DNA from: Chloroflexota bacterium | GTDB lineage: Bacteria; Chloroflexota; Limnocylindria; Limnocylindrales; Limnocylindraceae | Reading direction: 5' to 3' | Length of the DNA stretch: 25,528 nt | Assembly: GCA_003476885.1 (NCBI GenBank) | Contig: DMUR01000078.1 | Location: 3,177-28,704 of the forward strand | Part shown: positions 1-7,388 of the stretch, piece by piece | Position numbering within the stretch: position 1 is the first letter of the stretch | Layout of the letters: each line of letters opens with the position of its first letter | Position numbers and translations under genes: made by a program | Notes under the pieces: generated by a model | What the model was told of the DNA's origin: nothing | Databases searched by the model: none | The model's input: only the letters and a program-made list of their open reading frames with translations

Positions 1-540
1 AAGCCTGCGACCAAGCCCGCACCGAAGAGTCCCGTCAAGGCGGTAGCGAAGCCTGCACCCGCAAAGTCAGCGAAGCCTGCTGCGAAGCCGGCAGCGAAGC
101 CTCCTGCAAAGAAGGCATCGCTTGCAACGCCTGCGAAGAAGGCTGCCGCATCAAAGCCTGCGGTGAAGCTCGCGCCCAAGCCTGCACCGAAACCTGTGAG
201 CATTAAGGCGAAGAAGGTCGCTGCACCTAAAGCTGTAGTCGTAAAGCGTGCCGCCGCGAAGCCAGCCGGAAAGCCAACCGCGAAGTTATCGACTAAGCCG
301 GGGGTGAAGCCTGCGGGTAAGACGCCGGCGAAGTCCAGCGCGAAATCCCCAGCGAAGGCTGGGAAGGTTGGCGCAGCAAAAATTGCAGCTGCTTCAAAGT
401 CGCCAGCTTCGAAACAAGTAGCGAAGCCAGCAGGGAAGCAAACTTCGAAACAGGCAGGGAAGCAAGCGGCGAAGCCCGTTGCGGCGAATCTGGCGCTTCC
501 AGCGAAGGGCGCCAAGGCGGGGAAGGGTGCACCAGCGGAG
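1..540 (+). repeat. Low-complexity Lys/Ala/Pro-rich coding repeat in the sigma factor tail
   Basis: Codons for AKP, KPA and GK-type short motifs recur irregularly, giving DNA words such as gcgaagcc and aagcctgc over and over. The encoded segment resembles linker-histone or AlgP-like tails in composition and is expected to be disordered and strongly basic. Similar tails are known on actinobacterial primary sigma factors. The tract is open at the left window edge, so its full length cannot be given. Confidence 0.85.
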
Positions 541-2148
541 GTTGATCCAACGGCGAAACTGGCAGGGATTGCGGAGCCTGGCGCTGGCGATCTCGCGGAG
601 ATCGAGGCGGACGGCGTAGAGATTCTTGATCCTGAGGCGGCAGCAGCGGCACTTCTTGAGGTGGCTGCACCTGAAGTGGCTAAGGCGGCAGAGGCGGTTG
701 TCGAAACCGTCACTGAATCAACGGGTATTGACGACCCGGTGCGCATGTATCTCAAGGAGATCGGTCGGGTCGGCCTGCTCACTGCCGAAGAGGAGGTCGT
801 CCTCGCAAAGATGATCGAGCTTGGCGAGCAGATGGCGGACGAGCCGTGGAAGGCTGTCTACAACCTGCACCAGTGGACGTACCACGAGACGGAACTGAAG
901 ACGCGCAAGAAGAAGGAGTGGTACCGCTTCGATCCCGTCTTGGCGGAGAAGGCGCACGCCACCTTCCGTGAAGCGATCGCGTTCTACGTGAAGAAGCAGA
1001 AGCTCGGCGAGTGTAAGATCACGGGCTTTGACAAGGCGGCGCGAGACGCAGCGGCCATGCCGGGTGGCGACACGTTGCAGAAGAACCTGCTCGTGGCGAA
1101 GAGTCTGGTCAAGGCGTTCAACGATCCGAGCAAGCGCAACACCGCTGCGAAGACGCAAGAGCTTGTCGACTTCGCCTTCCAAGCGGTGAGCTCGGGCGAT
1201 CTGAACAGCCGCGACAACCCGGTGCTGAGCAAGCTGTTCGTTTGGTCGCGTGATGAGATCGCCTGGCCTGCGTCAGAGGCATATGTGCAGTCAGGGAAAT
1301 ACGTCGGAGCAGCTGGCGAGGATTGGCTGCGCGCAGGTGGCTGGGATCCTGAGAACCCAGCACTCGGCAAGCTCCGTGGTCGTGAAGGAGCGGTGGTGCA
1401 GCTCGGCTGGCGCGGTCGCGAGGAGCTGACGAAGGCGAACCTGCGCCTTGTCGTCTCAATCGCGAAGAAGTACATCGGCCGAGGCATGAGCTTCCTCGAT
1501 CTCATTCAAGAAGGAAACATCGGCCTGATTCGCGCGGTGGAGAAGTTTGAGTACATCAAGGGATTCAAGTTCTCCACGTATGCAACCTGGTGGATTCGCC
1601 AAGCGATCACTCGAGCGATCGCCGATCAAGCACGCACGATTCGAATTCCAGTGCACATGTATGAGCAGTTGAATCGGCTGACGCGTATTCAGCGTCAGCT
1701 CTTCCAGGAGCTCGGCCGTGAGGCAACAGATGAGGAGATCGCCACAGAGTTGACGAAGGTCACCGAAACCGAGGTGACGGCGGAGCGCGTCCGCGAGATG
1801 CGGAAGGTGAGCCAGGAACCCGTCTCACTGGAGACACCGATCGGCGAAGAGGAAGATAGCCATCTCGGTGACTTCATCGAGGATAAGGCGGCGAAGAAGC
1901 CAGACGAGGCGGCGAACAGCCAACTCCTGAGCGAGCAGATCGTCGCAACGCTTGAGTCGCTCAGTGCGCGCGAGCAGCGCGTGCTCAAACTGCGCTTCGG
2001 CCTTGAGGATGGGCGGCAGCGCACGCTCGAAGAGGTGGGTGCGGAATTCAACGTCACGCGTGAGCGCATTCGCCAGATTGAGGCGAAGGCGTTGCGCAAG
2101 CTGCGTCACCCATCACGCTCGCGCAAGTTGCGCGATTATCTTGAGTAG
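1..2148 (+). CDS. rpoD: RNA polymerase primary sigma factor RpoD/SigA (5'-truncated by window)
   Basis: This is the primary sigma-70 factor, which directs RNA polymerase to housekeeping promoters. The frame is open from base 1, so the true start lies upstream; an in-frame GTG at 163 sits inside the repetitive tail and is unlikely to be the start. Bases 1 to about 540 encode a basic Lys/Ala/Pro-rich tail. About 540-725 encode an acidic Ala/Glu-rich stretch in the place of region 1.1. Region 1.2 begins near 730 ([12 protein letters not shown]). An unusual insertion of about 190 residues runs from about 830 to 1400. Region 2 follows ([12 protein letters not shown], then [13 protein letters not shown]), then region 3 ([11 protein letters not shown]), and region 4 with its helix-turn-helix ([19 protein letters not shown]). 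The family assignment is secure from regions 2 and 4. The functions of the tail and the insertion are unknown. The stop lies 2 nt before ptsH. Confidence 0.95.
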
Positions 2149-2150
2149 CC

Positions 2151-2414
2151 ATGACAGTGCATGAGACAACAGCGCTCGTACCGGAGGGGGTAGGGCTTCA
2201 CGCCCGCCCAGCGGCGCTCTTCGTGCAGAAGGCGGCGGGCTTCGCGTCTGCGATCCGCCTGACCTGTGGTGGTCGGACGGCAGATGGGAAGTCAATTCTC
2301 GGTGTCCTGCAGCTCGGGGCATCCGCTGGCAGTCAGGTGACCATCCAGGCGGAGGGCGGCGACGCGAAGGAGGCTGCCGAGCAGCTCGCCGCCTTCATCC
2401 GCGAGATCGCCTAG
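2151..2414 (+). CDS. ptsH: PTS phosphocarrier protein HPr
   Basis: HPr is the small cytoplasmic phosphocarrier that takes phosphate from enzyme I (phosphoenolpyruvate-dependent) and hands it to EIIA. The protein has 87 residues, the normal family length. The phosphorylated histidine is H17 in GLHARPAA. S48 in GKSILGVLQLGA matches the regulatory serine (Ser46) of Gram-positive HPr, although no HPr kinase is in the window. The start lies 2 nt after the rpoD stop with no good Shine-Dalgarno sequence, so translation is probably coupled to rpoD. No ptsI (enzyme I) is present here; it must be encoded elsewhere if this system works. Confidence 0.93.
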   Translation: MTVHETTALVPEGVGLHARPAALFVQKAAGFASAIRLTCGGRTADGKSILGVLQLGASAGSQVTIQAEGGDAKEAAEQLAAFIREIA

Positions 2415-2425
2415 CGGCGGTCGCA

Positions 2426-2493
2426 CGTGGCGCGCCAACGCCCCCCGTGAGCCACGGCGGCAAGGCAGACTGAGGCTCTGAGCGCCGGCTCAG
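2426..2493 (+). other. Two stem-loops in the ptsH-EIIB spacer
   Basis: CGTGGC at 2426-2431 pairs with GCCACG at 2451-2456, and CTGAGC at 2478-2483 pairs with GCTCAG at 2488-2493 around a 4-nt loop. Neither is followed by a T run, so these are not classical intrinsic terminators. They could tune mRNA stability or the relative expression of ptsH and EIIB. The next gene has its own strong ribosome binding site just downstream. Confidence 0.4.
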
Positions 2494-2516
2494 GAGTACA
2501 AGAAGGAGGAGTTGCG

Positions 2517-2768
2517 ATGGGCCAGGATCTAGTTGCGACCGCAAAGGCGGTGATTAAGGGTCTCGGTGGTGCGAGCAACATCAAGTCGAGCGAGCCATGC
2601 ATCACGCGCATCCGTTGCGACCTCGTTGATATGAAGAAGATGAACGAGGCGGCACTCAAGAAGGCGGGGGCGATCGCCGTCGTGAAGTTCGGCAAGGGGG
2701 TCCAGGTGGTGATGGGCACGCTCTCGGACAACATTGAGTCCGAGATGCGCCGCCAGATGAAGCGCTGA
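2517..2768 (+). CDS. PTS EIIB component, glucose/N-acetylglucosamine family
   Basis: This is a free-standing EIIB domain of the Glc/GlcNAc PTS family, which passes phosphate from EIIA to the incoming sugar at the membrane EIIC. It has 83 residues, the length of a single EIIB domain. The phosphorylated cysteine is C28 in EPCITRIRCDL, matching the family's CITRLR signature. A strong AAGGAGGA ribosome binding site precedes ATG 2517. The stop abuts the GTG of the EIIA gene with no gap. In NagE and many PtsG proteins this domain is fused to EIIC; here B, A and C are separate polypeptides. Confidence 0.92.
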   Translation: MGQDLVATAKAVIKGLGGASNIKSSEPCITRIRCDLVDMKKMNEAALKKAGAIAVVKFGKGVQVVMGTLSDNIESEMRRQMKR

Positions 2769-3236
2769 GTGAGCGCCCCCGTCACGATCCTCGCCCCGTT
2801 TACTGGGCGCGTCGTGGCCTTCGCCGACCTTCCCGACCCCGTCTTCGCGCAGGGGATCATGGGGGACGGGGTCGCACTCGACCCTGAAGAGGTAGCCAGC
2901 GTGACCGCCCTTGCCCCATGCGATGGGAGCGTGGCGAAGGTCTTCCCTGGCGGCCACGGGATCGCTATTGAGAGCTCTGCGGGACCAATCCTCCTACACC
3001 TCGGGCTCGACACGGTTGCCCTCAAGGGGGTCGGCTTGAAGGCCCTCGTAGGGGATGGGGATCAGATCGTTGCGGGCCAGCCCCTCGTGGAGCTTGCGGC
3101 GTCCAGCATCCGTGCGGGCGGCACCTCCCTCTTCACCCCCATCGTGGCGATCGAGGGGCAGCGGGTTGAGCACCTTGCCGCCGCCGGGACACAGGTACGG
3201 GCGGGAGACCCCCTGATGGTGGTACACCCCTCCTAG
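2769..3236 (+). CDS. PTS EIIA component, glucose family (Crr-like)
   Basis: EIIA-Glc-type protein of 155 residues, close to the length of E. coli Crr. It takes phosphate from HPr and gives it to EIIB, and in other bacteria also acts in catabolite regulation. The active-site pair is visible: H63 in GGHGIAIES corresponds to Crr His75, and H77 in LLHLGLDTV corresponds to the phosphorylated His90. The start is GTG at 2769, directly after the EIIB TGA, which points to translational coupling. The B-A gene order with a separate downstream C differs from fused NagE. Substrate preference cannot be read from this domain. Confidence 0.92.
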   Translation: MSAPVTILAPFTGRVVAFADLPDPVFAQGIMGDGVALDPEEVASVTALAPCDGSVAKVFPGGHGIAIESSAGPILLHLGLDTVALKGVGLKALVGDGDQIVAGQPLVELAASSIRAGGTSLFTPIVAIEGQRVEHLAAAGTQVRAGDPLMVVHPS

Positions 3237-3238
3237 GA

Positions 3239-3288
3239 CCAGCCACCTAGCTGCCCCCTGGATCCATGAGGAGGGGAGCCGTGGCTGG
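3239..3288 (+). other. Long imperfect stem-loop after the EIIA gene
   Basis: CCAGCCAC (3239-3246) pairs perfectly with GTGGCTGG (3281-3288). Inside, GCT (3250-3252) and CCCCT (3255-3259) pair with AGGGGAGC (3272-3279) around a 12-nt loop. No T run follows. It may act as an mRNA 3'-end stabiliser or partial terminator between EIIA and EIIC. Confidence 0.5.
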
Positions 3289-3317
3289 GGATGGTAAAGG
3301 GACCTTAATCAAACCCC

Positions 3318-3346
3318 TTGCCATACCGCTACACGGCGGGTAGGGT
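3318..3346 (+). promoter_or_regulatory. Candidate sigma-70 promoter for EIIC
   Basis: TTGCCA (3318-3323, five of six matches to TTGACA) is followed after 17 nt by TAGGGT (3341-3346, three of six). The predicted transcription start near 3353 would place the stem-loop at 3354-3395 at the very 5' end of the EIIC message. The -10 match is weak, so this is only a candidate. Confidence 0.35.
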
Positions 3347-3353
3347 TATCCAC

Positions 3354-3395
3354 AAGCGCGAGCCGTCCTGACCGCAAGGGCAGGGCCTCACGCTT
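3354..3395 (+). promoter_or_regulatory. Stem-loop just upstream of the EIIC ribosome binding site
   Basis: AAGCGCGAG (3354-3362) pairs with CTCACGCTT (3387-3395) with a single C-A mismatch. An inner stem GTCCTG/CAGGGC closes a 10-nt loop. The structure ends about 5 nt before the GGAGG at 3400-3404. It could influence EIIC translation or stability. It does not match any riboswitch or PTS antiterminator element that I recognise. Confidence 0.5.
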
Positions 3396-3412
3396 AAGTG
3401 GAGGTAATGGGA

Positions 3413-4624
3413 ATGTTTGAGCAACTACAGAAGATCGGGAAGGCGTTGATGCTCCCGATCGCGGTGCTCCCCGCAGCGGCGCTTCTGCTCCGCATCGGCG
3501 TGCTCCTTAGCAGCGACCTGAAGGTCGCGGACGGGACGGCCCTGACGGTCGTCTGGAACGTAATGACGATCGCCGGCGATGCCGTCTTCGGCAACCTGGC
3601 GCTCCTCTTCGCCATCGGTGTGGCTGTTGGCCTCACTGAAGGTGCTGGCGTGGCCGCCCTTGGCGCCGCAGTCGGCTACCAGATCTTGGCGAAGATCAAC
3701 GGCGTCGGCTCACTGATCGACGTGCTGAATAAGGTCGAGGCACCTGCAAAGGTGAACATGTCGGTCTTCGGCGGCATCCTGATCGGCGTGATCGCCGCAT
3801 GGGCGTACAACAACTACAAGGACATGAAGTTGCCGAGCTACCTCGGCTTCTTCGCCGGTCGACGCTTCGTACCAATCGTCACGGCGTTCGCGTCGGTGGT
3901 GGCTGGTCTCGTCGCGGGCTTCATTTGGCCACCAATTGGTGCTGCCATTCAGGAGTTCGGCAACCTCATCGTGACGATGGGCGGCATCGGACTGGTCCTC
4001 TACGGATTCGCAAACCGCATGCTCCTCTTGGTGGGCTTGCATCACATCTTGAACACGTTCGTCTGGTTCCAGCTTGGAAGCTTTACGAAGGCCGACGGCA
4101 CAGTAGTGACCGGCGACCTGAACCGCTTCTTCGCTGGCGACCCAACGGCGGGTCCATTCATGGCTGGCTGGTTCGTGGTGATGATGTTCGGCCTCCCGGC
4201 CGCGGCATACGCCATCTATCAGGCGGCAGACAAGAGCGAGAAGAAGTCAACCGGCTCCATCATGGGCTCGGCAGGCTTCACCTCGTTCCTCACCGGAATC
4301 ACGGAGCCGATTGAGTTCAGCTTCGCCTACGCGGCACCGGTGCTGTTCGCAATCCACGGACTTCTTGCGGGCGTGGCCCTTGCCATCTGTGCACAGCTTG
4401 ACTGGGTACAGGGCTTCGGCTTCTCCGCAGGCTTGATCGACTATCTGTTGAATTTCACGTTGGCATCTGCTGCATCGACGGGCGGAAGCACAGGTCCTCT
4501 CGGGATCCTGGGCCTCGGCGTAGTCTTTGCTGCGATCTACTACGTGCTGTTCGCAGCGGCGATCCGCACGCAGAACCTTGCGACCCCGGGTCGCACGCCG
4601 GTCAAGGCAAAGGGCCGACGCTAA
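3413..4624 (+). CDS. PTS EIIC component, N-acetylglucosamine/glucose family
   Basis: Membrane permease domain of a Glc-superfamily PTS, 403 residues, expected to have about ten membrane segments. It binds the sugar outside and delivers it phosphorylated by EIIB. The family signature GITEPIEF begins near residue 295. The stretch GLHHILNTFVWFQLG, followed by GDLNRFFAGDPTAG and MMFGLPAAA, resembles NagE more than PtsG, so N-acetylglucosamine is the favoured substrate, by inference. I chose ATG 3413 because GGAGG at 3400-3404 lies 8 nt upstream; GTG 3398 and ATG 3407 are in frame but overlap or crowd that site. The protein start MFEQLQKIGKALMLP also matches the family. A 176-bp leader separates it from EIIA. 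Confidence 0.93.
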   Translation: MFEQLQKIGKALMLPIAVLPAAALLLRIGVLLSSDLKVADGTALTVVWNVMTIAGDAVFGNLALLFAIGVAVGLTEGAGVAALGAAVGYQILAKINGVGSLIDVLNKVEAPAKVNMSVFGGILIGVIAAWAYNNYKDMKLPSYLGFFAGRRFVPIVTAFASVVAGLVAGFIWPPIGAAIQEFGNLIVTMGGIGLVLYGFANRMLLLVGLHHILNTFVWFQLGSFTKADGTVVTGDLNRFFAGDPTAGPFMAGWFVVMMFGLPAAAYAIYQAADKSEKKSTGSIMGSAGFTSFLTGITEPIEFSFAYAAPVLFAIHGLLAGVALAICAQLDWVQGFGFSAGLIDYLLNFTLASAASTGGSTGPLGILGLGVVFAAIYYVLFAAAIRTQNLATPGRTPVKAKGRR

Positions 4625-4670
4625 CTCGTGAAACTTTCCGCCGAAGCTCTCAAGGCGTAGGCGGAGCGCA

Positions 4671-4958
4671 ATGGACGAGCTGATCGTCCTGGGGCTGGTA
4701 GTCGCCGTTTGGTGGCTACCAGCCCTGCGCGTTATTCGGGATATGGATGAGATCCCAGGGATCCCTCGTCCACTCTTCTGGTCAGTCCTCCCCGTGATCG
4801 GCCTGCCGATAATCGGACCCCTCTTCTACGCAACTTGGCTTCGCCGCAGGCTCTTCAACATCGGTGCCAACGCCATGCAACTCCGCGAAGAGCGGAATCG
4901 TGCCCGCCGCGCTCGTGGCGCAGGCGAGGAGCGTGGCGACCCCTCTCGTCGTCGCTGA
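4671..4958 (+). CDS. Small membrane protein, possibly PLDc_N-like
   Basis: A 95-residue protein with two hydrophobic segments, about residues 3-22 and 32-57, and an Arg/Glu-rich cytoplasmic tail. The second segment (VLPVIGLPIIGPLFYATWL) resembles the membrane module at the N-terminus of cardiolipin-synthase-like proteins (PLDc_N), but no phospholipase HKD motif follows. GGAG lies 4 nt before ATG 4671. It follows EIIC by 46 nt, so it could be cotranscribed with the PTS genes. A role cannot be assigned. The arginine-rich tail suggests the inside-positive end. Confidence 0.65.
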   Translation: MDELIVLGLVVAVWWLPALRVIRDMDEIPGIPRPLFWSVLPVIGLPIIGPLFYATWLRRRLFNIGANAMQLREERNRARRARGAGEERGDPSRRR

Positions 4959-5003
4959 CCCTGCTACCATTTCGCCCTTGGCAGCCTTGCGCTGCCGACC
5001 TGT

Positions 5004-5078
5004 TCCGGCGTAGCTCAGTGGTAGAGCGGGCGGCTGTTAACCGCTAGGTCGTAGGTTCGAGCCCTACCGCCGGAGCCA
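5004..5078 (+). tRNA. tRNA-Asn (anticodon GTT)
   Basis: The full cloverleaf can be drawn. The acceptor stem is TCCGGCG (5004-5010) with CGCCGGA (5068-5074), the discriminator is G and CCA is encoded (5076-5078). The D stem is GCTC/GAGC. The anticodon stem is GGCGG/CCGCT, closing the loop CTGTTAA with anticodon GTT. The T stem is GTAGG/CCTAC with loop TTCGAGC. It reads AAC and AAU codons. No convincing promoter is visible; a small hairpin (GGCAGC/GCTGCC, 4980-4996) lies just upstream. Confidence 0.96.
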
Positions 5079-5119
5079 GCTTCATTGCAGCGCGTGAGAG
5101 AGCGCGAAGGGGGGACGAG

Positions 5120-5488
5120 ATGGTTGCAACAGGACTCAGTGAAACCCCCGCTGCATACCGCGCCAAACTCCTTGCGCAGGATGACGCGCAGATTGACGCG
5201 TGGGTGGCTGGCTCACTCCGCGACATCGCCAAGCGGAAGGGTGTCGTCCAGGCGATCCATGAGTTCGGCAAGGCATCAGGGCTGGACGAAGATGGCCTCG
5301 CGGGCGCATTCACCGCTGGAGGCGGCGCCGCCGCCACTATGGGTCGCGATGACGAGAACCGCCTGATCTTCCCCGCGGTGGCGCTCTGGGCCCTTGTGCC
5401 GGGCATTCGCACCGTGGACCCGGCGCGTGGCAAGGATCGACTGATCAACTTCCTTGTGGCGACCTTCGAAGAGGTCGTTTACATCTAA
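5120..5488 (+). CDS. Uncharacterised 122-aa protein
   Basis: I do not recognise this family. The protein has 122 residues. Its first 60 residues look helical (YRAKLLAQDDAQIDAWVAG, then IAKRKGVVQAIHEFGKASG). A Gly/Ala linker follows (AFTAGGGAAATMG), then a mixed C-terminal part with VALWALVPGIRT and LINFLVATFEEVVYI. There is no signal peptide, clear membrane segment or cysteine cluster. ATG 5120 has a purine-rich GGGGGG ribosome binding site 5 nt upstream, and codon use matches the neighbours, so it is probably real. It begins 41 nt after tRNA-Asn and ends 48 nt before the convergent parB gene. Confidence 0.7.
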   Translation: MVATGLSETPAAYRAKLLAQDDAQIDAWVAGSLRDIAKRKGVVQAIHEFGKASGLDEDGLAGAFTAGGGAAATMGRDDENRLIFPAVALWALVPGIRTVDPARGKDRLINFLVATFEEVVYI

Positions 5489-5518
5489 CGGCGCGGCTCG
5501 TGATCTCGCGGCGCGGCT
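5489..5518. repeat. 10-bp direct repeat in convergent spacer
   Basis: CGGCGCGGCT occurs at 5489-5498 and again at 5509-5518, an exact period of 20 bp, between the ends of the unknown gene and parB. No hairpin with a T run is seen here. Significance is unknown and chance is possible in GC-rich DNA. Confidence 0.4.
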
Positions 5519-5536
5519 GCGGGGCTAGGGCCAGCG

Positions 5537-6607
5537 CTACTCGCCTTTTTGGCGGAGGATCGCGGCGAGGTTGTCGAGCTTGTTGCGCGCGATCTGCAGC
5601 CACTTTGCCATGTTCATGCGGTCCAGCTCGTTGAGCTTCACAGAGCCATCGGCGCGGTCAATTGCATGCAGGATGTTCGCAAGTTCATCAATGGCGTTCC
5701 CGAGCGACTCCCGTGCGTTCGTAAGTCCAGCATCACTCGCTGCCGCAATGGGGGCGGATGTCTCACTGGCAGCAGGCACGCCGCTGTTCTGAATGATGGG
5801 CGGCCGGGTGAACGGTGTAGTTGGCGCTGGCGGAGCGGTGTGAGCAACGGGCGCTTGTGACGAGGTCACCGATGTGGCTTGGGCAGGCGCGCCGAGGCTC
5901 GGGCGGTCGCTCTCACCGCGCACCACGCTCTTCAGACGAGCGAGCGAAAGTTCGCCGCGTGCAATCTGTGCAGCAAGTTCGGCACGACGTGCAGGGTCAT
6001 CAATCTTCATCAGTTCGTATGCGTGGCTGATGGTGTCAGAGCGCTCCGCAACGAGGGCGCGGACATCAGCAGGCGCTGCAACGAGGCGCAAACGGTTCTC
6101 AATGTAGCCCTTGTCCTTGCCGAGCTTATCGGCAAGCTTTCGAATGCTGTACCCGAGTTCGGTGGTCATGCGCGCAAAGATTGCCGCCTCATCGAGCGGG
6201 GAGAGGTCTTCGCGCTGAAGGTTCTCAATCACCGCGATCTCAATCGCCTGCTCATCGCTCATCTCTTCAATGATCGCGGGGATCATCGCGAGTGCAAGCG
6301 CGGTGACGGCGCGCCAGCGTCGTTCGCCGGCAACGATCTCGTAGTGCCCACGATCGAGCGGGCGGACCAGAATCGGCTGCAAGACGCCGTGCTCACGAAT
6401 ACTTGCAGTCAGGTCGTTGAGTGCATCTGGGTTTGCGGCGATTCGCGGCTGCTTTGGATTCGGTGAAATCCGGTCAACGGCAATCTGCCGTACGGCGCGA
6501 TCATGCTGCTCACCCTCTGGCTTGAGGAGCGAGAGGACGGAGTCGCTGAGCTTCTCCTCCTGCGCGAGGCGCTGGCTCGCCGCTGCGCGGAAATCAGGCT
6601 TGGCCAC
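5537..6607 (-). CDS. parB: Chromosome partitioning protein ParB
   Basis: ParB-family CTPase and DNA-binding clamp that loads at parS sites for chromosome segregation. It has 356 residues. The N-terminal domain shows ISPNPKQPR (about 48-55), the CTP-binding motif GERRWRA (94-100) and ENLQREDLSPLDEA (128-141). A helix-turn-helix follows at about 151-174 (GYSIRKLADKLGKDKGYIENRLRL region). A Pro/Ala/Ser/Thr-rich linker spans about 232-290, then a helical C-terminal segment, probably for dimerisation. The start is GTG at 6607 with an excellent GGAGGTGAT ribosome binding site inside the parA 3' end; the genes overlap by 14 bp. No convincing parS site is visible in the window. Confidence 0.94.
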   Translation of the reverse strand: MAKPDFRAAASQRLAQEEKLSDSVLSLLKPEGEQHDRAVRQIAVDRISPNPKQPRIAANPDALNDLTASIREHGVLQPILVRPLDRGHYEIVAGERRWRAVTALALAMIPAIIEEMSDEQAIEIAVIENLQREDLSPLDEAAIFARMTTELGYSIRKLADKLGKDKGYIENRLRLVAAPADVRALVAERSDTISHAYELMKIDDPARRAELAAQIARGELSLARLKSVVRGESDRPSLGAPAQATSVTSSQAPVAHTAPPAPTTPFTRPPIIQNSGVPAASETSAPIAAASDAGLTNARESLGNAIDELANILHAIDRADGSVKLNELDRMNMAKWLQIARNKLDNLAAILRQKGE

Positions 6608-7367
6608 GTGCGATCACCTCCGCTGCTAGTTCGCGATACATTTCCGCCGCGTCCGAGACGGGAGCGTAGACCGTGATGGGCTTGCCGGTGAGCGGAGCTT
6701 CGCCGAGACGCACCGTGGAGCCGATGATTGTCTTGAAGACTGGAGCATCTGCATACCCCTGCATCTCTGCGAGCATCTCTTTGCCAAGCACGGTGCGCTG
6801 GTCAACAAAGGTTGGGAGGAGGCCAAGGACTGTGAGATCCTTATTGAGCTTCGCGTGGATCGTCTTCACAACGTTGAGTAGGTTCTTTAGCCCCTTCAGC
6901 GCGTAGTACTGCGCCTGCACTGGGACGATCACCGCGTCTGCAGCCACAAGGCCATTGATCGTGAGTAGGCCGAGCGTTGGCGGGCAGTCGATCAGGATGT
7001 AGTCGTACGCGTTGCGCGTGCCGTCCTCAAGCGCCTCACGCAGTGCGTACTCGCGCCCCATGGCGTTGAAGAGGTCTACCTCGGCAGAGGCGAGGTCGAG
7101 GGTGGCGGGGGCTACGTCAATGCCAGGGAAGTCGCTGTGAAGAATGATCGGAGCAAGGGCACGCTCCTGCGAAATGAGAACGTCGGCGGTAGAGCGGGAG
7201 ACGTCAGCGAGGTTGAAGCCGAGCCCCGCGGTCAGGTTCGCCTGGGCGTCCATATCAATGGCGAGGACCTTGAGGCCGCGCTCAGCGAGTGCCCCTGCAA
7301 GGTTGACGACTGTCGTTGTCTTTCCGACGCCGCCCTTCTGGTTGGCGACCGCAATGACCTTCCCCAT
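6594..7367 (-). CDS. parA: Chromosome partitioning ATPase ParA (Soj family)
   Basis: ParA/MinD-type ATPase that moves ParB-bound chromosome regions over the nucleoid. It has 257 residues from the chosen ATG at 7367. The deviant Walker A motif KGGVGKTT lies at 11-18, the Walker A' LAIDMDAQANL at 36-45 with catalytic Asp40, and the Walker B region is YDYILIDCPPTLGLL. The upstream in-frame extension to 7469 is rejected because GGAGG lies directly before ATG 7367 and homologues begin at MGKVIAVANQKGG. parA and parB form a two-gene operon facing away from the mutase gene. They are not next to dnaA, rsmG or another origin marker in this window. Confidence 0.95.
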   Translation of the reverse strand: MGKVIAVANQKGGVGKTTTVVNLAGALAERGLKVLAIDMDAQANLTAGLGFNLADVSRSTADVLISQERALAPIILHSDFPGIDVAPATLDLASAEVDLFNAMGREYALREALEDGTRNAYDYILIDCPPTLGLLTINGLVAADAVIVPVQAQYYALKGLKNLLNVVKTIHAKLNKDLTVLGLLPTFVDQRTVLGKEMLAEMQGYADAPVFKTIIGSTVRLGEAPLTGKPITVYAPVSDAAEMYRELAAEVIARGQA

Positions 7368-7388
7368 GAAACCCCCTCCGCGGGCGCT

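Noticed and set aside
163-165. GTG as the start of rpoD
   Set aside because: The frame stays open with the same Lys/Ala/Pro-rich composition to base 1 and there is no ribosome binding site before this GTG.
980-995. Partial parS-like match (about 11 of 16 bases)
   Set aside because: It lies inside rpoD codons for FYVKKQ, misses bases on both arms and is not repeated nearby.
4978-4983. TTGGCA as a -35 box for tRNA-Asn
   Set aside because: The -10 position 17 nt downstream would fall on the tRNA 5' end itself, so it cannot drive the gene.
5004-5078. tRNA-Asn as an integration (att) site
   Set aside because: No integrase gene, no repeated 3' tRNA fragment and no change in base composition were seen nearby.
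5044-5448. Minus-strand frame ending in AVGLEPTT
   Set aside because: The C-terminal AVGLEPTT string is the well-known false translation of a tRNA 3' half. The frame lies antisense to tRNA-Asn and the 122-aa gene.
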